The translations under genes and the position numbers were made by a program. Under the pieces are notes generated by a model. The model saw only the letters and a list, made by a program, of their open reading frames with translations, searched no databases and was not told the DNA's origin. A stretch of DNA of 64,000 bases from the NCBI RefSeq assembly GCF_004000825.1, contig NZ_BILZ01000019.1:1-64000 (forward strand). Reading direction: 5' to 3'. Below are positions 25,536 to 33,986 of this stretch, piece after piece. The stretch is from Paenibacillus kobensis NBRC 15729 (GTDB lineage: Bacteria > Bacillota > Bacilli > Paenibacillales > Paenibacillaceae). Within the stretch, counting starts at the first letter, position 1. Each line of letters opens with the position of its first letter.

Positions 25536-26162
25536 CTATTCTGCAATCCATCTCTCAAAAAACTCAGTATCGCTCTCGCCTGCCGCTTTTTCTTTATATA
25601 GTTCTTTCATACTCTCGTTAATCACACCGTCTCTGGATTGAATTCGGTCACTCTTATCGAACAACCCTTGAAATCCTCCTTTAATAAAGAATGAATTTTC
25701 TTGGCCGTCCGTTTGCTTACCTAGAAATAGATAGTATTCTTCACCAGGTATAAGCACTTCTTCGCCATTAAATTGATAGATAATGATTTCGTCTTGCTGC
25801 TTACCTTTTAATGTTTTGGTTACTTTAACCTTCGTTGCAACAGCAATTTTTGACGGTAATTCTTGTGAAATAGCCGTTCCTAGGATAATTAATTCGGCAT
25901 TCTTCTTCAGATCCATAATGTTCGTAGCCCCGTCAACATAGAGTCCATCAACGAAACTCACTTCACTCTGATCCAATGTATTTTTTAGGTCTTCCATACT
26001 TACTGTCCCTACAACCCTCACATTACTTTCTGTCCCTGCAATCTTTGCATTCGCCGCTTCGCCCTTAACATCGACATCGTTGTTATTATTTATACAAAAA
26101 AACATTCCAAGGGTCGTAGCCATTAGTGTGACCAGAACGATAGCGAATAACCTCTTATTCAT
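25536..26162 (-). CDS. Exported protein of unknown function
   Basis: 208 residues. A basic start and a hydrophobic stretch (residues 5-23) followed by an Asn/Asp-rich segment indicate a signal anchor or signal peptide. The middle part (KNAELIILGTAI, VKVTKTLKG, YQFNGEEVLIPGEEYYLFL) is the pattern of small secreted beta-barrel domains found in Bacillales proteins of unknown role. AGGGGG precedes the ATG. It is convergent with the pantothenate kinase gene. Confidence 0.75.
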   Translation of the reverse strand: MNKRLFAIVLVTLMATTLGMFFCINNNNDVDVKGEAANAKIAGTESNVRVVGTVSMEDLKNTLDQSEVSFVDGLYVDGATNIMDLKKNAELIILGTAISQELPSKIAVATKVKVTKTLKGKQQDEIIIYQFNGEEVLIPGEEYYLFLGKQTDGQENSFFIKGGFQGLFDKSDRIQSRDGVINESMKELYKEKAAGESDTEFFERWIAE

Positions 26163-26516
26163 ATCAAGCCCCCTCCTTCAAGGTAAACTCTCTCAACTAT
26201 ATTAAACTTTTTAGTATAAATTATCCATCTTTTAAGACAAACGAACCTGGCTCAATCGGGGCGTACAAGAAAACTACAGCGATTGCAACGCCTGCTCCCG
26301 CAATAATACCGACAACTCCGGGATCTGCGAGGTCACTGCACGTCGTCACACTCTGCAGAATCGCGCCAGACCCAGCCGGATAGCAGCGTAATGATGTGCG
26401 CGGCAGCTGAATGTCGAACAAAACGAAACTTACCGAGAACGTCCCTTACCCGAATATAGTCAGCAGGAGCCGGCTGTTTGTACGCGGCACTCTTCTATGA
26501 AGTGTTTAACTACACT
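26163..26516. other. Gene-less stretch left of repeat copy 2
   Basis: No convincing gene. A minus-strand frame of 66 codons at 26221-26421 contains one hydrophobic helix but has no ribosome binding site and no recognisable similarity; it may be decayed coding sequence. The stretch runs directly into the four-palindrome element. Confidence 0.5.
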
Positions 26517-26710
26517 CATTGCAATTTGTGCAATGGAATCGAACTGTTTCTTACGAAAAGCACGATGCCATTGCAGAACGTACAATGAAAAAACGTGTAT
26601 CCCGCTGAATAGAGGCCATTGGGCGGTTATACTGATTTTTCGTTGCATGGAATACAATGGGACTCTCCTCCGCGCATTCCTTAGTGTTTTTCATTGCACG
26701 ATATGCAATG
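26517..26710. repeat. Four-palindrome repeat element, copy 2
   Basis: Units at 26517-26535, 26569-26587, 26641-26659 and 26692-26710; start-to-start distances 52, 72 and 51. Unit 1 and unit 4 have perfect arms CATTGCA/TGCAATG; units 2 and 3 mix CA and TA ends and pair with one G-T. Centres are ATTTG, GAACG, TGGAA and CGATA. The 32-34 bases between paired units and the 53 bases in the middle show no close similarity to copy 1. Confidence 0.85.
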
Positions 26711-26750
26711 TAGACCAGGAAACACCTACACTTTGCGGCATAAAAAATAA

Positions 26751-26790
26751 GGCCGTCCCTAAAGTCAGAAGACGACTTATCGGACAGCCC
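26751..26790 (-). terminator. Terminator repeat, copy 2
   Basis: AGGCCGTCCCTAAAGTC paired with GACTTATCGGACAGCCCT, preceded on the plus strand by A-rich sequence that gives a T-run on the minus strand. It lies 30 bases past the stop of the phosphatase gene and shares GGACAGCCCTATTCG with the terminator at 14752. Confidence 0.8.
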
Positions 26791-26822
26791 TATTCGTTGA
26801 TACTCTAATCGTTATTTATCTA

Positions 26823-27950
26823 TTATTCCGTATACATCGCTTTCAGCTTCGCGCGTTCTTGCTTCGTAATGCCAAGACCTTTCTCCAAGAAAGCATCGAT
26901 CGAGCCGTATTTGGCCTTCATTTCGTCGAACGCCGCTTGCAGAAACTCCTTCTGTACGCCCATAAGCGCAGTAAATGCCGCAATGGTGTTCTCATCCTTG
27001 ATTTGCGTCTTCAGGCCTTCGATCGTTTTCTTATTCGCTTCGGCACGGTATACGTTCGACGCCAAATAATCTTCCATTACCGTCTTCTCGTCGACGCCCA
27101 GCGTAAGAAGAATGATTGCTGATCCAAGGCCGGTACGGTCCTTGCCGGCTGTGCAGTGCTGCACAAGTCCGATGTTGTTCGGATCGTTCAGCAGCTCCAT
27201 CAGCTGTACATAGAATTTCGGCTGGTCGACCATTTGCTTGTTGAAGCCCGCCATCATAGCAACGGCAGACTGCTCGTCCTTCAGCACGCCCGAAGCGATC
27301 ATCGTCTTCAGGTCCGCCGTCGATCCTGCGTTTCCTTCATCGGTACGGACATTGTTGATGCCTTTAATCACCAGATCGGGCAGCGCGTTAACTTCCGCAT
27401 CCGTGCGGTAATCCACGTTCGTACGGATCCCCATCGCTTGAATATACTTCTGGTCGCTCGCCGTCAGATGGCCAAGCTCCTCTCCGCGGAACAGCTTGCC
27501 CCACTTCACGGACTTGCCGTCCGTCGTTTTAAAGCCTCCCAAATCACGGAAGTTGAATGCACCTTGCAGATTAACTTTGCGTTCCGCTGTCGTTATCGTT
27601 GCACCATTACCGCCTTTGATCAGGAAATAGACACGGGAATTCGGCTTCGGATCAGCCGTTATATAGCCATTGAAGCTTGTATAGGTTGCAGCCAGCAGCT
27701 TACCGTTCTTCTCTATATTGTCAGGCGAAGTGCTCCAGTAAACTTTGGCTGCGCCAAGATCCGCGTTCGCTTTCCAACGGATGACCATTTGCCCTTTGGC
27801 ATTGCGCTCCACGCTTGCCGCCGTGAATTGTCCTGTCTTCTTCACTTGTACAGCCGTTTGCGCTGCAGAAGCTGCAAAGCCCGTCATCGGTGCAACGGCT
27901 CCTAGCAGAATGGATGCGGACAAAACCGCGGCCGAAACTTTTCTATACAT
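26823..27950 (-). CDS. Secreted tyrosine-protein phosphatase
   Basis: 375 residues. A signal peptide ends near GFAASAAQ; an Ig/FN3-like domain follows (about 30-125), then a phosphatase domain (about 130-370). The P-loop HCTAGKDRTG places the nucleophilic Cys at about residue 266, with the Asp-general-acid region upstream (NFRDLGG). This CX5R subgroup includes Mycobacterium PtpB and Listeria LipA, which act on phosphotyrosine, phosphoserine and phosphoinositides. It is transcribed alone. Confidence 0.9.
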   Translation of the reverse strand: MYRKVSAAVLSASILLGAVAPMTGFAASAAQTAVQVKKTGQFTAASVERNAKGQMVIRWKANADLGAAKVYWSTSPDNIEKNGKLLAATYTSFNGYITADPKPNSRVYFLIKGGNGATITTAERKVNLQGAFNFRDLGGFKTTDGKSVKWGKLFRGEELGHLTASDQKYIQAMGIRTNVDYRTDAEVNALPDLVIKGINNVRTDEGNAGSTADLKTMIASGVLKDEQSAVAMMAGFNKQMVDQPKFYVQLMELLNDPNNIGLVQHCTAGKDRTGLGSAIILLTLGVDEKTVMEDYLASNVYRAEANKKTIEGLKTQIKDENTIAAFTALMGVQKEFLQAAFDEMKAKYGSIDAFLEKGLGITKQERAKLKAMYTE

Positions 27951-28149
27951 ATCGAGAATCCTCCCTAGTAATTGCTTGTCCCCAAGTATAGGGAAGTCTC
28001 GTTAAGCAGAAATAAACTTGATATGAATATTCCGTAAATGCAACGAATTATATAACGTTTTACTATTACTTGAGTTAAAACTTTGATATTAATGAATGAA
28101 AAACTGTAGAAACCCTCAAATTATCGTTATCGTTTATTGTGAATAATAA

Positions 28150-28272
28150 AGTTACGTCAAGCTCGGACAGTATGAACTGGCACATATGCACAACGAGATC
28201 GCATCATCCTACTTGCCTAACGATGACCGGGTGAAGGCCAACCGTGCCTATCTCGCTCAACTGTCCATATAG
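28150..28272 (+). pseudogene. Remnant of a coding sequence (C-terminal fragment)
   Basis: From about 28156 a plus-strand frame of 38 codons reads KLGQYELAHMHNEIASSYL and continues to a TAG at 28270-28272, with good codon usage but no start codon and no ribosome binding site. An in-frame stop just upstream cuts it off. It is followed by a hairpin terminator. I take it as the 3-prime end of a lost gene whose family I do not recognise. It borders the end of the siderophore operon. The rest of 27951-28149 is AT-rich and shows nothing else. Confidence 0.5.
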
Positions 28273-28276
28273 AAGC

Positions 28277-28323
28277 ACAAGGCCGGCGCCCCTGCCCTGC
28301 ATGGCAGGAGGTGCCGGCCTTGT
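28277..28323. terminator. Bidirectional terminator at the end of the siderophore operon
   Basis: ACAAGGCCGGC paired with GCCGGCCTTGT plus an inner CTGCC/GGCAG pairing. The T-rich side is better on the plus strand, so it may originally have served the lost gene at 28150. Confidence 0.8.
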
Positions 28324-28332
28324 TGTTTGTAT

Positions 28333-30162
28333 TTAACCGAGCAGACGCCGATTGCGGAACGGATTCAGCCCCGTTCCCTTCCCGGATGGCATCGCCCCCG
28401 GCACACCGTCCGCCTCCAGCAGCGGACGGACGATCAACTTCGTTGGCCAAGTCTCGCTCTCGAACAGTACGCGGAGCAGCACGCTGCGGTCTGCTTCAGG
28501 AATGTCAATGCGTTGCACTGCCGCCTCCAGCTTCGACTCCGTGATCTCCCACAGCAGCCCCAGTCCGATTCCGTAAGCCTCTGCCATTGCTTCCATGATG
28601 GAAGCCAGATTAACCTGCGTGCCAAGCGATTGAACATAGAAAATCAGCTTCTCAATCGTTTCGTTGTACAGGCTATTGGAGTAGCCTGGCCGAATATGGT
28701 AACCCGGATCCTGGATGCCATGCTTGTCGAGATACGGTTGGTGCAGACGAACGGAGTCATGGTCGCGGAACAGCAGACCGAAGACGCGGCGATCTTTTAT
28801 GACCAGACAGCAGTTCTGACCATGGATTTCCGGTACGATGCCAACCTTGAACAGTCTCATCACAATATCGTAGAACGTCTCGGCCAGCTCCGTATAGAAC
28901 TGAACCGCTTCCTCTTGCGACACCTTACCGCCCCTGATGTCCGTCAGAAAATGCCCGCCCGCCGTCAAGACGCCGAGCGAAGCCATCGGCACGATCCGAT
29001 ACCGTTCATCCAGCAGCTCTGGCGGATAAATTCGAACCTGAGCAGCAAGGTGACGGGGATGATCGTCGAACAGTCCCATCGTAGACGGCATATAGCCCCA
29101 CCAATGCTTCTCTTCGCACAAGTACACACGGCCTGCCAACGTCTCGTCGCACGATACCGCTTGCCGGAACATCGACTCCCCGGCCAGTCCGTTCAACAGC
29201 TTCACGACAGGCAAATATCGGGCCGCTCCGAGCGATTTCACGCTGACCGGCAGCTTGAGCATGAGCGTCGACGGCTCCGCCGAAGCCATCGAGCGCAGCG
29301 AGGACGTCGCATAATAGTCCCCCGCCTGTGCGTCCAGAATAACAATCGTTCCATCCGTCAGCTCGGTTTTGAAATCCGGCAGAATGACATGCTCCAGCTG
29401 CCACGGGTGAACAGGAATAACCGTATAGCGGTTGAGCGAAATGTCGCGCCGCATCATTTCCTGCTCTACAATTGCCCGCTGCTCCGCATTCAGCACGTCA
29501 ATCGCCGTCATTCTTCCGCCGTCTGGACATCCCGCCGATACGGAATCGTTGCGGATGGCAACCCAGCGCAGGATGACCGTCTGCCCGAACTCTGCCATGT
29601 ACCGCCCGTAATCGCGCAGCGTGAAGCCGATCTTCGCCTTCGACAGCGGATGGAACGGCCGATCGCGGAGCGACGCTGCCCGCTCGCCCTGCACATGCCA
29701 TTCGTAAGCGGAGCGCGGCGTTGCGCCTCCGGTCCGCTCAAAGCTTAAGCCGAACTGCTGCACGGCGACATCCAGCCCATCGATAAACTCGGCTACGCCC
29801 GGATGCGCATAATCTTCCTCCGTCAAGGCATGGCGAAGCACGATACGGCCAACCTCTGCCGGGGAACTGACCGCCGTCCAGCCGTTGCCGACTTGCCGGT
29901 ACACGCGCGTTCCCGCGACCCACTGCTTCCCTTGCCGATGGCTTGGTTCCACGAGCAAGCATACCGCTCCAACGTAAACCTCACCTGTTAAGTCCGCCTC
30001 CGGATACAGATCTTGAACTTGGACCGGTGCCGTGCTCAGCTTGCCCGTCGTGCTCTCATCCACCTGCAGCAATTGCTCCACGATCAGAGCGTCAATCAGG
30101 TCTTTCATAATTTGCTGTTCAGCTGTGCTGTACATGGACGGCGTCATAAGTTGGTTCATCAT
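28333..30162 (-). CDS. IucA/IucC-family siderophore synthetase 1
   Basis: 609 residues, a full NRPS-independent siderophore (NIS) synthetase. These enzymes adenylate a carboxylate of citrate or a related acid and join it to an amine. ATP-binding/active-site blocks are PFHPLSKAKIGF, VIPVHPWQLEH and IHGQNCCLV; the C-terminal FhuF-like palm region follows. GGAGAA precedes the ATG. It is the last gene of the eight-gene operon and overlaps the decarboxylase gene by 44 bases. Which bond it makes cannot be told from sequence alone. Confidence 0.95.
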   Translation of the reverse strand: MMNQLMTPSMYSTAEQQIMKDLIDALIVEQLLQVDESTTGKLSTAPVQVQDLYPEADLTGEVYVGAVCLLVEPSHRQGKQWVAGTRVYRQVGNGWTAVSSPAEVGRIVLRHALTEEDYAHPGVAEFIDGLDVAVQQFGLSFERTGGATPRSAYEWHVQGERAASLRDRPFHPLSKAKIGFTLRDYGRYMAEFGQTVILRWVAIRNDSVSAGCPDGGRMTAIDVLNAEQRAIVEQEMMRRDISLNRYTVIPVHPWQLEHVILPDFKTELTDGTIVILDAQAGDYYATSSLRSMASAEPSTLMLKLPVSVKSLGAARYLPVVKLLNGLAGESMFRQAVSCDETLAGRVYLCEEKHWWGYMPSTMGLFDDHPRHLAAQVRIYPPELLDERYRIVPMASLGVLTAGGHFLTDIRGGKVSQEEAVQFYTELAETFYDIVMRLFKVGIVPEIHGQNCCLVIKDRRVFGLLFRDHDSVRLHQPYLDKHGIQDPGYHIRPGYSNSLYNETIEKLIFYVQSLGTQVNLASIMEAMAEAYGIGLGLLWEITESKLEAAVQRIDIPEADRSVLLRVLFESETWPTKLIVRPLLEADGVPGAMPSGKGTGLNPFRNRRLLG

Positions 30163-31408
30163 GTTCTCCTTCCGTTACGTAATAAAATTGAGGATGAGGA
30201 TGGCCGAGAAAATCGTGATGCGATATCGTCCAGCAATACGCGCCCGACTTTACGAACACGACCACGTCCCCTGCGCGAAGCCGGTCTACCGAGGCATTGG
30301 CATGCATCCGGTCCTTAGGCGTGCACAGCTCGCCCGCGATCGTTACGTAAGCCTCGTGAAGCTCCGGCCTTGCGAACGGGTAAGGCCAACGCTCCGTATG
30401 CACGACATAGAACGGATGGTCATGACCCCATGATGCCGGCAGCCGGTTATGATGCGTGCCGCCTCGAATAACGGCGAACCATTCCTGATGCGACTGTTTG
30501 ATATCGACAACCTCGGCCGCATAATAGCCATAATCCGCCACCACGTAGCGGCCCGGCTCGAACCATAGCTGCTTGTCGCCCAGCATCTGTACCGCTTCGC
30601 TCTGACTCAACAGCGAGGTGAACCTTTCCCAGTCAAAGCCGTGACTGCCGTCATACGTAACGCCGAAGCCGCCGCCCGCATTCACGATCCGCACGTTCAG
30701 CCCGTAGGCCTGCTGCCACTGCTCCGCCTTCCGAAGGTACAGCTGCACCATCTCCGCATGCAGCTCAGCCTGCGTATTGTTCGATAAGGAGTGAAAATGA
30801 AATCCGCACAGATCGACGCGACTTTCTCCCTCCTCGCGAATAATCGAAACCGCTTCTTCGATCAGTTCCTCGTCCAAGCCGAACGGGCTCGGACGGCCGC
30901 CCATCGTAATATGCGTCTTCGGCAGCGTGCTTGTTCGCAGATTGATGCGGAGCAGAACGGACACCATCTTGTCCAGCTGCTTCGCGAGCATCGCGATTTT
31001 GCGCAGCTCCAATAAGCTCTCGACATGAATATACGAGACGTTCAGCCGAATGGCCCCCGCCAGCTCCGATTCCTTCTTGCCCGGTCCGCCGAACAGAACC
31101 GGAACGTCCGCAGATACTTCTCTGACCTTCGCGAGCTCACCGAAGGAAGCGACCTCGAAGCCCTTCACCAGCGGCAGCAGCGCCTCGATAATCCGCCGGT
31201 CGGGGTTCGCTTTAATCGCATAGAACAGATGCGTTCCTTGCGGCATGGTGCCGAGCATCCTTCGCACATTCTGCCGGATTCCGTGCAAATCGTATATATA
31301 AGCGCATACCGGGTCGCTGCTCTCCCGGTGCCGCTGCGCGATCCACTGCTGGATCGTACGGCCAATTTCATTTTCATTCATTTCTTTCGTTTCGTTTATT
31401 TCATTCAT
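30119..31408 (-). CDS. PLP-dependent decarboxylase, SbnH/LysA-like
   Basis: 429 residues, fold-type III (alanine racemase-like) decarboxylase. The PLP lysine lies in LFYAIKANPD, the glycine-rich phosphate loop in VNAGGGFGVTYDG, and the C-terminal domain has EPGRYVVADYGYY and GELCTPKD. In staphyloferrin B synthesis SbnH removes CO2 from a citryl-diaminopropionate intermediate; here a diaminobutyrate-containing intermediate is likely. Its start overlaps the aldolase stop by four bases (ATGA). Confidence 0.93.
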   Translation of the reverse strand: MNEINETKEMNENEIGRTIQQWIAQRHRESSDPVCAYIYDLHGIRQNVRRMLGTMPQGTHLFYAIKANPDRRIIEALLPLVKGFEVASFGELAKVREVSADVPVLFGGPGKKESELAGAIRLNVSYIHVESLLELRKIAMLAKQLDKMVSVLLRINLRTSTLPKTHITMGGRPSPFGLDEELIEEAVSIIREEGESRVDLCGFHFHSLSNNTQAELHAEMVQLYLRKAEQWQQAYGLNVRIVNAGGGFGVTYDGSHGFDWERFTSLLSQSEAVQMLGDKQLWFEPGRYVVADYGYYAAEVVDIKQSHQEWFAVIRGGTHHNRLPASWGHDHPFYVVHTERWPYPFARPELHEAYVTIAGELCTPKDRMHANASVDRLRAGDVVVFVKSGAYCWTISHHDFLGHPHPQFYYVTEGEHDEPTYDAVHVQHS

Positions 31409-32184
31409 TGTCCCCGCTCCATTACGCGTCGATAATCGTTAAGCTTGCTCTGATAAGCCCGGAATGCCGTGTTGCGGTCGTCGCCCAATACGAATATACC
31501 TGCACCGTGCTCCGCCCACCTCTGATGATGCTCGGTGCTGCGGGACACGACCGCATACGGAACCTGGCACCGCTGCGCCGTCTCATGCACCTGCTCCAGT
31601 TGCCGCCGTACTTCCGGATGGTCCGTATCCCACGGCACTCCAAGCGATTGCGACAGATCGGCCGCCCCTTCCAGCACGAAGCTCACCTGAGGAACCGATA
31701 AGATCGACTCGCAGTTGTTCACGCCTTCTGCGCTTTCGATCATCGGCACAAGCATGATGACTTCGTTCGCCTTAGCGATATAACCGGTCAGCGAATATTT
31801 GGCGAAAGCACCCGGGCGTCCGCTGTTCAAGCTTCTCATCCCGATCGGATGATAGTAAGCATGCCGGACAGCCTCTTCAATCTGCTCCTTATGCTCGACA
31901 TGAGGAATGACGATGCCCTGCGCCCCGCAATCGAGCACCTTCAGAATCTCATTCCGGTCGACACGGGAGATGCGCACGAGCGGCGTCATATCCAACAGCT
32001 CCGCCGCGCGGACCATGTGCTCGACCGACTCCATATTCGTGGTCGTATGCTCACAGTCGATAATGACGAAATCGTACTCCGCATAACCGATCATCTCCAC
32101 GACGACCGGGTGCGGAATCGAGACGAACAAGCCGAATACCGGCTCGCCCCGCCCGATCTTCTCCTTCAGCTTATTCGGTCTCAT
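31405..32184 (-). CDS. HpcH/HpaI-family citrate synthase, SbnG-like
   Basis: 259 residues, matching SbnG in size. The class II aldolase barrel shows FGLFVSIPHPVVVEMIG, DFVIIDCEHT, GIVIPHV and MLVPMIESAEGV, the metal- and substrate-binding segments of this family. SbnG makes citrate from oxaloacetate and acetyl-CoA independently of the TCA cycle, so siderophore can be built when TCA enzymes are repressed by iron limitation. ATG 32184 overlaps the stop of synthetase 2 as ATGA; a longer upstream reading is out of context. Confidence 0.93.
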   Translation of the reverse strand: MRPNKLKEKIGRGEPVFGLFVSIPHPVVVEMIGYAEYDFVIIDCEHTTTNMESVEHMVRAAELLDMTPLVRISRVDRNEILKVLDCGAQGIVIPHVEHKEQIEEAVRHAYYHPIGMRSLNSGRPGAFAKYSLTGYIAKANEVIMLVPMIESAEGVNNCESILSVPQVSFVLEGAADLSQSLGVPWDTDHPEVRRQLEQVHETAQRCQVPYAVVSRSTEHHQRWAEHGAGIFVLGDDRNTAFRAYQSKLNDYRRVMERGQ

Positions 32185-33986
32185 GGCGCCAAGCTCTCTC
32201 TTGCTTCCAGCAGCGGATTGCGAATGGCCGCACGGAAGTACAGCTCTCGGTCGCCGTAAATGCGCCGTTTCGTCATTTCCTCGATCAAGCCGTCCGCTGC
32301 GAACAAATCGAACATCTCGAAACGCTGCGCATACTCCGGATGCTCCTGCTGGTAATCCGCAATCGTCTCCGCGCAATAACGCCAGAAGCTCCGCTCGCTC
32401 AATCCGAACCGCTCGAAAGCAAAGCAAATATCCGTCATGCAAATAAAGAAGAACGCATCGTACGTATAATCGCGAACATCCTTGACGGATTCGGCATGGA
32501 TGAACGAATACCGGTTAAATTTCCGGTGCGTCTCCGGCTCCGGCGCAAGCTGCGGCGCCCATTCCGGATGCAGCAGCTTGTCCGGCACGTAGCGTACGCC
32601 GTCGTGCAGATCTTTGACGATAATCCGCTTCGGCAGCCCGTCCTCCAGCACCAGAATAATGTTCTGCGCGTGCGACTCCAATGCGATCCCATGCGCGTAC
32701 AGCAAATGAATAATCGGCAGCGTCATGGTCCGGATCAACTGGCTGCCCCAACGTTCAATTCCATGCCGGTCTATCGCCGCCTGAATGAACGGCTCTCCAT
32801 TCGGCTGCGTCAGCAGCAGCGCATTGAGCGGCCATGCTTCCTCTCCCGGAGCGAGGCAGACCGAAATATTTTCGCGGAAAATAGCTCCCAGCGTGCCATA
32901 AGCTGCCCGATATTGAACCTGCGGCAGCTCGTCATACCGGAACGATATCCCTCCCACTTCGCGAAGCAAGTTGAACCTCTCCCGCTGAAGCAGCGCATCG
33001 TTCTGTACGATATGATGCAGCCAGTCGCTGATTCTCGCTGCATTATGAGTCGTATGGTTCGCAAGAATACGGCTTGTCGACGTATTCGTAATGCTGAGCG
33101 CCAGCTTGATATACGGCGCCTCCATATTGAAGCGGTGCGACAGCGAGCGGATCGACTGCTGGGCGCGATAAGCGCCTTCTGACGCGCCGAGCGGCACAAT
33201 GTCCTTATCGGCCAACTGCTGAGCGAAGGCGGACGGAATGATGTGCTCCATCTGCCACGAATGAACGGGAACGTAGACGTAGGACACGTCCTCTCTCCCC
33301 TTCTCCTTCACGGTTTCGATGAAGCAGCGAAGGTCCTCCTCCGTCAAATGCTGCCTGTACAGCCCGTCGAGCGTAACAGCTGCTTTCTCCGACACGGAGC
33401 AATCGACCAGCTTCTCATTGACCGCGACCCAGTATAAAGGAACCTGCTGATTAAACTCCGGCCCGTACACCGAATTGTCCGCCGCTGAGAAGCCGATTCT
33501 CGACTTATAGCTCGGATGGTACGGGTGACCGTCCGTCATATGGCTTTCGAGCGCCTCATAATGTTTATCCTGCTCCGGAATCCGGTCCTCGAGCTGCACC
33601 CGGCATTGAAAGTCCTTCACCATCGTCTCGAGTAATTCATGCATGAACTGCGCCTTATGCGCCCCGTCCAACCGGTTCTGAATAACCTCCTCCAGAAACG
33701 TATGCAGGTCGGTGAACGGCACTCCTTCTCTGGCGATCGAGCCCCGGACGAGCTTCACGCGCCCGAAGGACCATTTCACTTCGGCCTCGCACGCATACGC
33801 AACCGGTTCTCCTTCTTCCGTCCGGCCCGTGAACTGCCATTGCCCGCTGCGCTCACCGGCCTCCACTTCAAGAATGCCTTCGAACCATAACGCCTCCACC
33901 GTCTGGCGCATAATTCGTTCTTTGACTTCCTCCAGCCGCTGACCCTCGATCGTTCTCACCGTCTCCGCGATGTCTATACGCATCAT
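32181..33986 (-). CDS. IucA/IucC-family siderophore synthetase 2
   Basis: 601 residues, full-length NIS synthetase with GHPYHPSYKSRIGFS, VPVHSWQMEH (Ser replaces the usual Pro of HPWQ) and ESHAQNIILVLEDG, then VKDLHDGVR. The SbnF/AcsD-like HxQN and KxRxGF motifs are intact, so it should be active. It overlaps the genes on both sides by four bases, giving strict translational coupling. Confidence 0.95.
   Translation of the reverse strand: MMRIDIAETVRTIEGQRLEEVKERIMRQTVEALWFEGILEVEAGERSGQWQFTGRTEEGEPVAYACEAEVKWSFGRVKLVRGSIAREGVPFTDLHTFLEEVIQNRLDGAHKAQFMHELLETMVKDFQCRVQLEDRIPEQDKHYEALESHMTDGHPYHPSYKSRIGFSAADNSVYGPEFNQQVPLYWVAVNEKLVDCSVSEKAAVTLDGLYRQHLTEEDLRCFIETVKEKGREDVSYVYVPVHSWQMEHIIPSAFAQQLADKDIVPLGASEGAYRAQQSIRSLSHRFNMEAPYIKLALSITNTSTSRILANHTTHNAARISDWLHHIVQNDALLQRERFNLLREVGGISFRYDELPQVQYRAAYGTLGAIFRENISVCLAPGEEAWPLNALLLTQPNGEPFIQAAIDRHGIERWGSQLIRTMTLPIIHLLYAHGIALESHAQNIILVLEDGLPKRIIVKDLHDGVRYVPDKLLHPEWAPQLAPEPETHRKFNRYSFIHAESVKDVRDYTYDAFFFICMTDICFAFERFGLSERSFWRYCAETIADYQQEHPEYAQRFEMFDLFAADGLIEEMTKRRIYGDRELYFRAAIRNPLLEARESLAP

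Noticed and set aside
26221-26421. Possible 66-residue membrane peptide
   Set aside because: No ribosome binding site and no similarity; mentioned only as possible decayed sequence.
28327-29748. 473-codon plus-strand frame opposite siderophore synthetase 1
   Set aside because: Arg-rich shadow of the synthetase gene, which carries all family motifs.
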